This document shows, piece after piece, positions 28,001 to 41,470 of a stretch of 64,000 nt of DNA. The translations under genes and the position numbers were made by a program. Position 1 is the stretch's first letter; every line of letters begins with the position of its first letter. The notes beneath the pieces were generated by a model. The model saw nothing but the letters and a program-made list of their open reading frames with translations. It was not told the origin of the DNA and searched no databases. Origin of the DNA: Erythrophleum ivorense (taxonomy: Eukaryota > Streptophyta > Magnoliopsida > Fabales > Fabaceae); assembly GCA_026724425.1 (NCBI GenBank), contig JAIUCV010000101.1, positions 2,728,001 through 2,792,000 of the forward strand. The letters run 5' to 3'.

Positions 28001-30784
28001 TTAAGCATCATCAGCTGAGATTTTTGTGTAATCAATTGCAGAATCACCTGAGAGTTGAAGAAATGAAAAAAATAAAGCACAGAAATTTAGTCGAAGCTTA
28101 ATGTTTTTGATTTTACAAGGCTTACTTCGGGTGGAGTCAGTTGATGATCGTGGTGGCGAAATGCTTCCCTTGATATCTGCATTTCATGTTTTCAAGAAAC
28201 TATGAGAAACATAGCTCGAAAACGCACAAGAGAAATGGCGTAAAGAAGAAAATCAAACAGTGTTTGCACCTAACGAACGGCGAGCTCCACGGACAGCATC
28301 AAAGTTTCTGTATGTATAGCCCACAAAATTGATATTTTGTGGAGTAATACTAACCTAAGATCAAAATACAAAGTTTCGAAAGCAAGAATCATCATCATAT
28401 ATATAATAAGATTGTTTTATGAGAGAGTCTTGGTACCTTCCATGACGGTCCAGATCCTGTTCTTGTTGGTTTTGGACACTCCACCTAATTAAGGAAGAAT
28501 GAGAAGATGACACAACCTAATAGACCTTGAGGTTGCGAATATTCTTACCTCGTCGAATTTCATGAAATTCTGAGTATCAAGTTCTCCATTAACCACAGGC
28601 TTAAAAGCTGCATCCATCTCATAGAGTCTTTCCCATGGCACTTCTTTGAACCAAGGATGAGCCTATAGATGTGTTCTTGTTTTGTCAACAAATGGATGTA
28701 AACAGAGAAAAGGAGAAAAGCAAATGAGTGTTTACATACTTTGATTTGCTCTGCTCCGGCTCCATGAGAACCAAGCCTATGCTCAGAATCACAAAGCAAG
28801 TTACAAATGAGTTGTCTTGCCGCAGGTGTTATCCTTGCGTCCTCCGGGAACACCAAATGAGTTCTCCAGCTCACAATCTAAATTCCATCAAATCAATAAC
28901 ATTGGAATAACGTCAGAGAGAAAGAAGAATAGCAGAGCAAAGCAAAGAGACCTTTCTACATGTATAAGAAAAGTATCAATCAAGAAGAAAGAGCAAAGAG
29001 ACCTTTCTACATGTTGTTACGGGATCATCGGAGTAAAATGGGGGATATCCAACGAGCATCTCATACATAATAGCTCCCAAAGACCACCTGCAGTCAAATG
29101 AATCCAGACTAGTCAATATGAAGCAGCAAGAAAAGATCATCAAGGCATAGATCTAAAGATATACTCGGTGACTCACCAGTCACACTCGACACCATATCCC
29201 TTCTTCAGCAACACTTCAGGTGCAATATAATCGGGAGTACCAACAGTAGAATATGCCTGTTTCAGGACATAAATCCAAAGAAAACTTCAAATGTGATATT
29301 AAATACAACAAGACTAGTATCAATAAATAAGAGTTTTAATTTGTTGTATACCAGTTTTCTTCTGTTTATCTGCCAATGCTGAAGCTGTTCCAATGGGCTT
29401 CTCCAACGCCTTCCACGGCGTCCTATCGAGCAGTTCTCATCACCATCGATTGATTCATTTGTATTCTCATCATTCAAAGGTTCATTCACGTTCATAGCCG
29501 ATATATTTCTGCAATCGAGAGGCTTACAAAGACCAAAATCTGACAGCTTCATATGACCATTCTTGTCCAGCAGAAGATTGTCTGGTTTTATATCCCTGCA
29601 AAACATCTACCTTCAGTACGTACACATATATTCAGTGGAAAGATGAGAGAAATTCTTCAAAAGTTAGACCAAAAACCTGTGAACATAATTATGTTTATGG
29701 ATGGACTCAATAGCCAGAACACTTTGTGCGATGTAAAACCGAGCCACAGTCTCAGTCAGAGTCTCTTCCCTCATAAGCAGAGTCATCACATCACCACCAG
29801 ACAAATACTCCATGATAAGGTACAAATACTCTGGATCTTGGAACGAGTAATAAAGCTTCACAATACAGTCACTATCAACTTCTGCTAGCAAGTTCCTCTC
29901 AGCTCTAACATGCTCAACCTATACAGAACGATCAACCAAAATGGTAAACAAGACTATGCATAAATGTAAAATAAAAGAGATTGAGATCATTGTAAGACTC
30001 ACTTGTCCCCTACTAAGCATTTCAGACTTCTTCAGCTTCTTCATCGCATAGATGTTGCCTGACTTTTTCTCACGGCATAGTCTTACCTAATAAAGATACA
30101 AAATTTACAAACAATACAAATGCTCAAAGCTGATAAATCGTAGATACGTAAACCTCAAAAAGACTAACCTCACCGAAAGCCCCTCTACCGATGATACTCA
30201 GAAGATCAAAATCCTCAACGCAAAGCCTGTTCCTCATCAATCTAGTATACTCTGTTTCTTTCCTCTGCAAATCTTCCAGCAACTCGACTTGTTCTTTTTC
30301 TGATACATCTAAAGATGCCATCTTTTGTTCTAGCTCCCAACGCCTGCAACACAATTCCCATTGAGCTTTTGAGAAGAGACAAAGTTGTGTAATATGTATA
30401 ATATACATTTTTGGATCAAAATCTCTCATTATTTTACAAAAAAAAAAAAAAACATTACAGCTCCTAAAACAACACCATGCAGATAACATATGCTAAACGA
30501 ACGAGACATTTCATGACATTCTACAAAGCATTACTTTATTCTTCTGTTAGGAACATCAACAAACAGAGGTTGTGCAAAAAGTACCTTTCTTTACGTTGTT
30601 GGATGTGTCTCATGCGTCTATTGTAATGGTCCTCAATGTACTTCTTCGCTGCAGCAACTTTCTCCAGTGTAGAATCTGAAACAAACCCTTCATCTTCCAA
30701 ACTCTCCTCAGCCTCCGGCGTCGGCGATGACGTAGCCTTCGCCACCACCATCTCCTCCTGTTGATCCATTTCACAATTTTCCAT
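28001..30784 (-). CDS. NDR-type AGC protein kinase (530 aa)
   Basis: Thirteen exons join in frame to 531 codons: 30784-30585, 30343-30169, 30086-30003, 29918-29677, 29595-29352, 29256-29177, 29087-29003, 28877-28740, 28662-28549, 28484-28437, 28354-28270, 28176-28126 and 28047-28001. The order of parts is an acidic N-terminus (MENCEMDQQEEMVVAKATSS), a MOB-binding-type basic helix (YIEDHYNRRMRHIQQRKERR), GRGAFGEVRL, the ATP lysine in IYAMKKLKK, HRDIKPDNLLL, DFGLCKPLD, the long NDR insert before the activation segment (RRGRRWRSPLEQLQHWQINR), TVGTPDYIAPEVL and the hydrophobic motif FVGYTYRNFD. It corresponds to At2g19400. NDR/LATS-like kinases partner with MOB proteins in cell polarity and growth. 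Catalytic residues are all present. Confidence 0.95.
28941..29013 (-). repeat. 51-bp tandem duplication of an exon/donor junction in the NDR kinase gene
   Basis: AGCAAAGAGACCTTTCTACATG occurs exactly at 28941-28962 and again at 28992-29013. On the gene strand this duplicates the end of the exon at 29087-29003 (ATGTAGAAAG) together with its GTCTCT donor. The second donor lies 51 nt further into the intron. Confidence 0.9.
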
Positions 30785-32140
30785 CTTTTCTCTAAAAACA
30801 CTTCCTTTCTCTCTCTAAACGCAGAGAATGTCTCGCATTTCTCGTAAGAAAAACAAATGAGAAAATGTTATGATTGCGAGAACGTAAACAAGTCTCTTTT
30901 CCATCGATCAATTTACAATGTACAAGTTTAGAACTCAGAAAAGGAATCAGGTAAATAACCTGGAAATTTTTGTTTTCTATTTTTGCTATTTTCGGGAAAA
31001 AGAAAGATAAACAGAGACCCTACAAGTGGAGAGGTATTAGTGGAATGAATGTAATTTTTGAAAACTTTTTTATAACACGGAGATGTGGTTTTAAAACATT
31101 TTTCTTAAACTAACTTACAAAACTTCTCAAAGGAAAATTCCAAATTTTCTGTAACAACAACAAAATGTATTTGTTTCTTGTTTCATACGTTTTAAGTTTT
31201 AACTGCCGTAATCTTAAACATGAGTAATCCAAAACATACATTTTAACCGATTTTTTTTTTGTTAAAAATGTCTCTAAGAAATAGAATATACAGAGTATAT
31301 TATTCGGTTGAGCTTTTGTTTTACAAAAAATAGAGTATTGCAGACTAAAACTCCATATAATATATAGAAATGCAGATATTTTTGTTATTTAAAATGTCTA
31401 TAACGATTAATTAGGATAATGAATATAAAATTATGATGAACAGATTTGTTCCCTAGATTAGACCAACATGATAACCCCTTCAGCAAAGCGAAATCACTTG
31501 GCCACAAATTTTTCGTCAGCATCGTCCAATTTTTTTTCCTTTTTATGATTTGTTAGATGTTTTAAACTTTGACATATAGATTAACAAAACTTTCATAATA
31601 CATATTATAATTTTTTTTGTTATTGTTAAGCTTTTTTACTAATATGAGGGTAATACAAGTCATTTGTATTGACTTTTGCATCGAATTTGTAAACATCACT
31701 TATTTATGAACAAACAAAACTTTTAAACATTGTTTGAAAAGGAATCGAGAGGGTATACTATTAGGTTATGTTTTTGTTGATCAATCTTTGAGATTAATTT
31801 CGTTCAATAAAAGGCTTTTATAAAATCTGGATGGATGAGACGATCTAAACCACTATTTTACTATTGATCATACCAACAACAACAAAAACAAGGTTTAGTA
31901 TTCATGTTCGTTAGAAAAATCAACGATAACAAATCATAAAGTAACCGAATAAAATACATCAAAGCTATATTTTGCATTTGTATGGGTTTACAAATATAAA
32001 CCAAACCACATAACTCTTTTCTTTTTCTTTCCATCACATACACAACCTTACAAACAATATATTTACAAGCATATGTAACTAACAAATATTTGCAAGTCCA
32101 AATAAATAAAAAAAATTGTAGAAAAATCCACAATGGAAAA
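30785..32140. other. Intergenic region
   Basis: It holds the promoter of the NDR kinase gene (30785 to about 31300) and the 3' flank of the U-box kinase gene. It is very AT-rich. No further gene, repeat family or RNA gene was recognised. Confidence 0.6.
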
Positions 32141-35100
32141 TTAACCATTTATATTAACAACAGCATTAGAAAATCGGATTCTTGATTTCCAATCGCGAAT
32201 GGCAGACCGGAGTGTATGGTTCGGTGTTAGCTTGAAGTGGTCAAGCTTTTGTCGAGTCACTGGTGAAATGTTATGTTTCTCAAGCCACGCTAAGATCGCT
32301 TTCTTCTCATACGTGAATCCATCGGCTGCAATCTCTGGTTCATCCATTATCTCCTGTTTCAACCAAAAATAAAATAAAATCAAAGTCAAAAACCGGGCCA
32401 AATATTCTCTCCATTCTTATTTGGTTATTACGGACCAAACCGAGTTAAGTTTTTCCTTACCCTTAAAATGGGACAGAAGTAGTGACTTGGTGCGCGCAAA
32501 TTGCTTCGTTCTTTCTTTATCTTCGAATTCGCAATTTCCATAAGCCGTTTCAAAACCGGTATAACCTCAGCTTTAAGATCCGGTCTATCTCGGCATCGAA
32601 ATTCAGCACATTTTAAACCGATTCTTGCCAACTCCTCGGTTTCCGCCAAAGGCCAGTCAATAACCGATTTGTCTAGCATTTCGGTTAACGTTCCTTTCTT
32701 TACTGCGTTTTCGACTACGTGTACAAGCCCGCTCGGCTGACGAGCCGTCAGTAGCTGAAGAATGGTGATGCCAAACGCATAAAGATCCGATTTGGGTCTA
32801 ATCGTTCCGGTCCGGTGGTATTCCGGGTCTATGTAATGCAATGTACCCGCAAGAACCGAGTTCCGGTACATCGTGACATTATCCGGTGCAACATCTGTAA
32901 CCAGCTTGGCTAAACCGACATCGGCGATTTTGCTCACGTAGTTTCGGTTTAACAAGATGTTTCCCGGTTTTAAGTCGCGGTGGATAATTGGTTCTGGTTT
33001 AGAGCTGTGCAAGAAGGCTAAAGCGCAAGCTACTTCGAAAATTATTCTAAACCGGATAAACCAAGGCAAAGGCGGTTTGTTTTTCTGATGAAATAGATAT
33101 TCCTCGAGGCTTCCATTTTCCAAATACTCGTAAACCAGACAACCATTCTCCGGACAAGCTCCTAGGAGAAGAACCACGTGTGGGTGTCGGAGTTGGCTTA
33201 GAACCTCAACCTACGAAGTTAAGTCAAAACGGATCAAACCAAAAGTTTAACCAAGTAATCTGAAATTTATATAAAAAAATATCCTTTAATTATAATTACC
33301 TCTTTCAAGAACTCCTGTTTCTTCTCCGGCGTATCTAGCCGTACAACCTTAACAGCTGCCGGAGTACTATCAAGGCTACAACGGTAAACTTTTCCGTATC
33401 CTCCTTCTCCAATCACTTTTTCTGGCGAGAATCCTTCGGTGGCTGTGACAATATCTTCGATTGTGTATTTCCTGTACCGGTGATCAGTTCCTAAAAGTTG
33501 ATCGATCACTTTCTTTTTCTCCAGGTAAGTCCTTAAAGCATTCACTTCCGCGATCTGTCTCTGACAAAACTCTCTCGCAAGCAAAGCTTTCGCCGCTTCT
33601 ACCTCTTTCACCGCTTTCATGTGCCGCTCTTTCTCCAGCGCCGCGGTTTTCCTCTGCAACTCTTCTTTTTCCACAGCATTGTTCACTCTTCTAGCATCTT
33701 TCACACATTCCGACGACAGCATCTGAATCTAGCAGAAACCCCAAAAGATTACTTGGGGAACAATCAAGCAATATGATTCACCATTTTAAAAAGTTACCAT
33801 AAAAAGTTTTTTTTAAAAACGGGATTTTGTGAAAACCAAATTATTCACACGTGTGCATGAAGTTTGGAAAACTATTTTACAAAATAATGAAAGAGATATA
33901 TGGAGAACAAGGCCGTCTTAAGAATATAAACTTTAGATTTGAGTCTTATTTGCACCATTTGCATGTATTAAAAGGCGACTCTAAAAAAAATATACAAATC
34001 TATAAAACTTCTCCATTTTACAATAAGGCCATCATGTACATGGTTTTTCCGAGATCCACGGATTTCTGATTGACCATCATATCATATTTGGACACTAAAA
34101 TACACATTTTGCTTCTCAAATTATCACTCACTAATATACACAACATAGTTGTGTTGGGTTTCAAGACAATCATCATGACATCATATATATACGTACCTTG
34201 TTTTGTGTGGATAAAAGCTCTTCACAAGCTTGTTTGTATTTATCGACCGTACTTTGTAACTCTTTCTTCAAACGATCGACCTCTGCTTCAATCTCAGCCT
34301 GTCAAAAAAGTTTCAACACCAAAACTCTCAAACTATTTTCCTTATTAATTGTCTCATCAGTGCACCAAAAGATGATAGTAAAGTAACCTTTTTGGATTTT
34401 CTTGATGTTGCCGGCGGCGAATCTGAGTCTCTTTGTACTCTAACGATGTTCTCGAGATTTGATTTGGGTTCGGTATGAGTTTCATCAAAATCTGAGTAAT
34501 TTAGCTGTGGAATATCGGATCCTCCACGCCGCCTTATAATCTCTGGAACTGTTTCACTAGAACCCTTACTAGTTTGAGGCGTTTCAGGTTTGCTATAAGT
34601 GAGGGTTAATGCCTCTAATCTCAACTCTCTAGCCGATGCTGACCTTCTTGTTCCTGCCTCTTCAACACCGCAAAAGAAACAAGATTGGTATAGTGTTTCT
34701 ATGTTTAAAACAAGATTGTTCTGAAATTTTAATTGTCATAACTATTTGGTATATGAAGAGTCGGGTTACCCGACCGGTAACAAGGCCTAGTTTCTTGTAA
34801 GCAAATAAAACAGTGACATAAAAAACATCAATTGTGGAAATATGTATTTAAGAAAACATAACTTTTGTATATAAAAGTAAGACTTAGAAAAAATTGGAAG
34901 TAGTGGTTTGAAAAATTCTCTAATGGATACTAGTTTGCAGTGGCGAATCCACTTAGAAGAATACGGTGTCAAATGACACCCTATTCATTTTATAAAAACA
35001 AATTTTGTAGCTAATATACCAAAAGGTTCACTAGCAAAAGTGGTAAAATATGCTAACTGACACCCCCTAACCTAGTTTCGACTCCCTACTTTAACCCCTT

Positions 35101-36423
35101 GACTCATTTTTTGACCCCTATTAAAAACCATCCTGGATTCGCCACTGCTAGTTTGTATAATTTACCTATGGATTCTCGACGATCAGATGACATTTGAGAC
35201 TGTACAGTGTGGAAGCTAGCCACACCGTCTTTCAGGAAACCGCGGGAAGTCGCGGCTGCGTTTGGACTTGTGCGTGGCTCTGATAATTAGACGTTAAAGA
35301 GAAGTTTTTTTTTTTTTTTTGAGAAAGGTTAGATATAATGTTTCTTTGTTTAATTGTTACCTCCGATGATTAATGGATCCATAGACTTTGTAGTGATTTT
35401 GTCTCTACACACAATGTATACTTCACATATTTCTGGAGCATATCTTAAGACAGTGAATGGTACTCCGGGACCTTTTGCCCTCCTAAACCAAATTAAACCG
35501 GCCGGTTAGTGTTTATAACCAAGTTAATTGAGGACAAATAATCCAAACCGAGATATGTATATAATGTATACCGTGTGAATATGTTTGTTGTGAAAGATCC
35601 CATAACCAAACTATTAACTCCTGATTTGTATATGAATCTTAGAAGCGCTTTTGCCGGATCATCGTACTCTAGCAACAGAGTCTCTACCTGACACTGAAGG
35701 TTACAATCCAGGCAATTAACAGTTTGACCCTGAAATTTCTCTAGATTTATAATCTTGGACTGAAAAGAATAAATAGTAACGAACCTTGGTACTACTAATC
35801 TTGCACATTTTCAAGAAGGGGACAAAGACTGTTTCAAATTCTTGTTTCACGTCTCTCACATACATTTCCACCACTCTCTCCTCCACTTCCTCCACCGGTA
35901 GTCTTTCACCAGCTGCAACAACCGGTAACGTTAATCTAAGAAAATGTCTTGAAATTACTAGTCAATCAACTACCAAAATTACATTACATCAAATATAAAG
36001 TTTAAACACGAATGCAACATAAATAATTATGGTCTTAATTCATCAAAAAATATTTCACAATTTTCACCTATATAATTCAGTGTGAAACAAAAAAAAACAT
36101 TTTTGCTTATTTCCTTTCGTCTTTCGACTTATACAGTTTTTATTTTCATTTAATACATGGGACAAAAAAAAAAAAAAAAAAAACAAGAAAAATGTGAAAT
36201 GTGATTGATCGAGAGACTGACTAGGGGTAGGAATAGTAGTAATGGTGGGAATGACATGAATCATCACAAATCGATCAGCCTTAGGTAAGAGATTATCTAC
36301 GGCCCACCGTACGGCGCGACGGCTTCCTGCCCCGCCCAATTTATCTCCGACGATACCCTTCACGGCCACCGCTACAAATAACTCACTCTCCTCTGCATTT
36401 GGACCACCTCCACGGCCGCTCAT
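32141..36423 (-). CDS. USP/kinase/U-box protein (PUB receptor-like cytoplasmic kinase family), 815 aa
   Basis: Ten exons join to 816 codons: 36423-36222, 35912-35785, 35687-35572, 35482-35361, 35279-35166, about 34659-34388, 34298-34197, about 33728-33300, 33210-32461 and 32353-32141. An in-frame ATG at 36456 could add 11 residues. The order is a universal-stress-like domain (VAVAVKGIVGDKLGGAGSRR, VETLLLEYDDPAKALLRFIY, GVPFTVLRYAPEICEVYIV), a Ser-rich linker, a coiled coil (EKEELQRKTAALEKERHMKA), a kinase domain with GEGGYGKVYR, AAVKVVR, HRDLKPGNILL, ADVGLAKL in place of DFG, and a U-box (PILREIMDEPEIAADGFTYE, HNISPVTRQKLDHFKLTPNH). It is therefore a predicted E3 ligase fused to a kinase, matching At2g19410. 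One intron carries a MITE. Confidence 0.92.
34938..35147. mobile_element. hAT-type MITE (210 bp) in a kinase intron
   Basis: It has perfect 14-bp terminal inverted repeats: CAGTGGCGAATCCA at 34938 and TGGATTCGCCACTG ending at 35147. It is flanked by an 8-bp duplication, CTAGTTTG, at 34930-34937 and 35148-35155. The 8-bp target duplication and short TIR are typical of hAT elements. There is no coding capacity. It lies in the intron between 34659 and 35166 of the U-box kinase gene. Confidence 0.95.
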
Positions 36424-36716
36424 TTCTCGACCCTTTTGCGTCAACATAACCACCATCTAAATCAATTTATACTTACGTATGGATCAAGTAACCCGAAATA
36501 TACTTTTTTTTTGTGTGTGACTGATATGATTGTTGGGGAAATTCTGTTGCAGAGATTAGGTGTCTCTGATCACGACTATATATGGTATTGATTTATCTAT
36601 ATACAGTATATATGGATAGTACATATATACTACATAAGACCAAGTGTTAGGAAATAAAAAATAATATATATATGAATAAGTAGCTAATAATTTATCTGGT
36701 AAAGTTTTAGTACCTG

Positions 36717-37022
36717 ATATTAGGGAATAATATCCCACATCGGAAGTTGAAAGGGATCTTGAATAGTATATAAGGGATATGGGCCTCTCCACTCATTGCC
36801 AATTGGTTTTGAGTTGGAAGCCCATGTAACTTAACATGGTATCAGAGCCACCCGATGCTGCCCACGCTTCAGATGATGATGCCTGAGCGTGAGGGGGGGT
36901 GTTGATGATAGAAAGTCCCACATTGATAGTTGGAGAAACAATGAAGTAATATATAAAGGGTTAGGGCCTCTCCACCTATTGCCAATTGGTTTTAGGTTGG
37001 ATGCCAAGGAAACTTACCATGT
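36717..37022 (+). mobile_element. TRIM retrotransposon (Katydid-like), two terminal repeats
   Basis: The left terminal repeat, about 36717-36836, contains CCCACATCGGAAGTTG, GGGATATGGGCCTCTCC and ATTGCCAATTGGTTTT. It is followed at 36837-36849 by TGGTATCAGAGCC, which matches the 3' end of initiator tRNA-Met as used as a primer binding site. About 40 bp later comes a polypurine run, GAGGGGGGG (36891-36899), and then a diverged right repeat (36900-37022; CCCACATTGATAGTTGG, GGGCCTCTCC, GCCAATTGGTTTT). No proteins are encoded. Small size, primer site and polypurine tract define a TRIM. The Katydid assignment is from memory of the Arabidopsis family. Confidence 0.82.
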
Positions 37023-37036
37023 TAAATTCGGGTTAC

Positions 37037-37425
37037 TCATGAGCATCCAACCTAAAACCAATTGGCAATGAGTGGAGTGGCCCATATCCCTTATATATCA
37101 CTTGAGATCCCTTCCAACTTCCGATGTGGGATATATTCCCTAATACGCCCCCTCGAGACGATGGTTCTTTGGCCATCAATCTCGATATGTTCGGGCTTGG
37201 ATTGACGGCACCAGTTTTGGGCCTCGTCGATAATTGGACCAACTTTGGTGCCGTCGATCCAAGCCCGTACATATCGAGATTGATGCTCAAAGAGCCATCG
37301 TCTCGAGAGGGCGTATTAGGGAATAATATCCCACATCGGAAGTTGGAAGGGATCTTGAATAGTATATAAGGGATATGGGCCTCTCCACTCATTGCCAATT
37401 GGTTTTGAGTTGGAAGCCCATGTAA
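37037..37425. mobile_element. Large foldback made of two opposed TRIM halves
   Basis: The left arm (about 37037-37213) is the reverse complement of the right arm (about 37246-37425) with only scattered differences. Each arm carries a TRIM terminal repeat plus about 65 bp of internal sequence (CCTCGAGACGATGGTTCTTT on one side, its complement near 37295-37315 on the other). About 32 bp separate the arms. The transcript of either strand would fold into a near-perfect hairpin of about 178 bp. Confidence 0.88.
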
Positions 37426-37430
37426 TTTAA

Positions 37431-39716
<2,286 letters not shown>

Positions 39717-41470
39717 CCTTATTAGTATATATTCACTTACCTCTTTTAATTAGTATCTTCATCTTCGTGCATGCATATGGTCTCCAAGTTATATTTGCCA
39801 GGATCCCTAATTTTAATTTGCTTTCTATTGATTTGTTATGATGATGGATGATGTGAAACAATTGTGTCTGGTCTTAGGGTTTTATATAAACGGATTACTG
39901 AGGGTGTGATGCATCATCATCCACTATCTACGTTTAATTAATTTCCAGAATAATATGCCTCCGGATAAAACCCTTATTTCTTGTCAATTTGAGCATCTAG
40001 ATTCTCTTTCTTTTCAATATTATATGTACATGTACATAATTAAAACGTAGATATGTATATTAAAATATTCTTAATTGATCTAAAACGAGACTTTGTTCTG
40101 CTCTAAGATATGTTATTCGAGCTGAGAAAACAGAAACTCAATAAAACACACTGAAATTTAAAAAATAGAGACGACAAAAATGAGTGACTAAATTGTAACC
40201 GGATTGGACAGTCCGTAACAAAATGGTTTAATGGTGTGAATATATGTTTATCTGAGAGTGAAAGATCCCACTTGAAACGACATAAACTATTTATTTGGTT
40301 ATTATTGCATAAACAATCACTATACATATGGCCCCAACAAAGAAAAACAATTAACTGTACATACATCGCTTTATATCTATGTTAGAGATTCCCAGACTCA
40401 AGATCTCTAGAACTCACACTGCATGGTCCTCCAATTAGAGAACAAGGGTTTAAAAAGTATCTTTTGTAAAGGACGAATGTAATACCGAAACGTAAGCCAT
40501 ATAAATTAATATAGAAATAGAAATAAAAGCGAATATTACTAAAGTCTTTGAGTAAATTAAGTAAAGGCAAAAGATGCTAAGGGCATTGAATTGTGAACCT
40601 CGTCGCACTTGTTTTTATATTGTTTTTGCATTTGATTTGATTCTCCTTCACATTCCCTTCTTGCTCATTTGTTGTTGCACGCAATCACTACATAAACGGT
40701 CCCCCTTAACTAATAGGTTTTTTGGATTCGCCGACGTTTCAAGCATTCATTAATTACAATTTTTCTTTTTACGAACATTTAGGTTTTTGAATTGCATGTT
40801 GTATCTTATCAGCGTCATTAAGGACGTATGTACTAGTATGGTCCAATGATTAACGCGGTCCGAACAAAAAAAAAAAACTGTAACTATGATCTTTATTTAT
40901 TATCATTCAATATTATCATTATTATATGTAGTACTATATAGTATATATATACAGAAATTCCATATCCTTCATAATGTTACCAGCCAGTACAGAATCGATC
41001 TAGATGATTCGAGTTCAAGTTGATCAATGAAATAAAAATATTAGTATTAAAGTTAACCTTAGAATGAGAAAATCGACACAAATAATTTTGGGGTGTGTAA
41101 AATTATAAAAGAACAAACCGAAGAAAAGGTCACTATAGTAGTCTCCACCATAAGTTTTATGTAACAACGTTTTCTTCTAGTTTATCAAACTGAAAATATA
41201 TAAATTACACTCTTCTGCTATCATGAGAACTTCTGATTCATTCACAGGGTTTGCCGTCCAGTACATAAGGGGTTTATTGTACAATAAGAAACCTAGTGGA
41301 AAAAATAAAAATATTTGACTAACTTAGGGACAAAATGTATAGTTAATAGAAAGACTACTACTCGGCCCGGTTAAGGGGTTTCTCCTCCTTGTTCGACTTC
41401 TTCTCCTAGATTTAAACCACTGGTGGTGTTATCGCCGGCGATCTGCAACCGAAAGCAACTTGGAAGGAAA
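39717..41470. other. Divergent promoter region of MIR156G and THO6
   Basis: No coding frame is supported. The region is AT-rich with several short direct repeats. The last 100 bp before 41471 form the THO6 leader. Confidence 0.55.

Noticed and set aside
37033..37398. Opposed 121- and 81-residue frames in the TRIM foldback
   Set aside because: They mirror each other because the DNA is palindromic; TRIM elements encode no protein.
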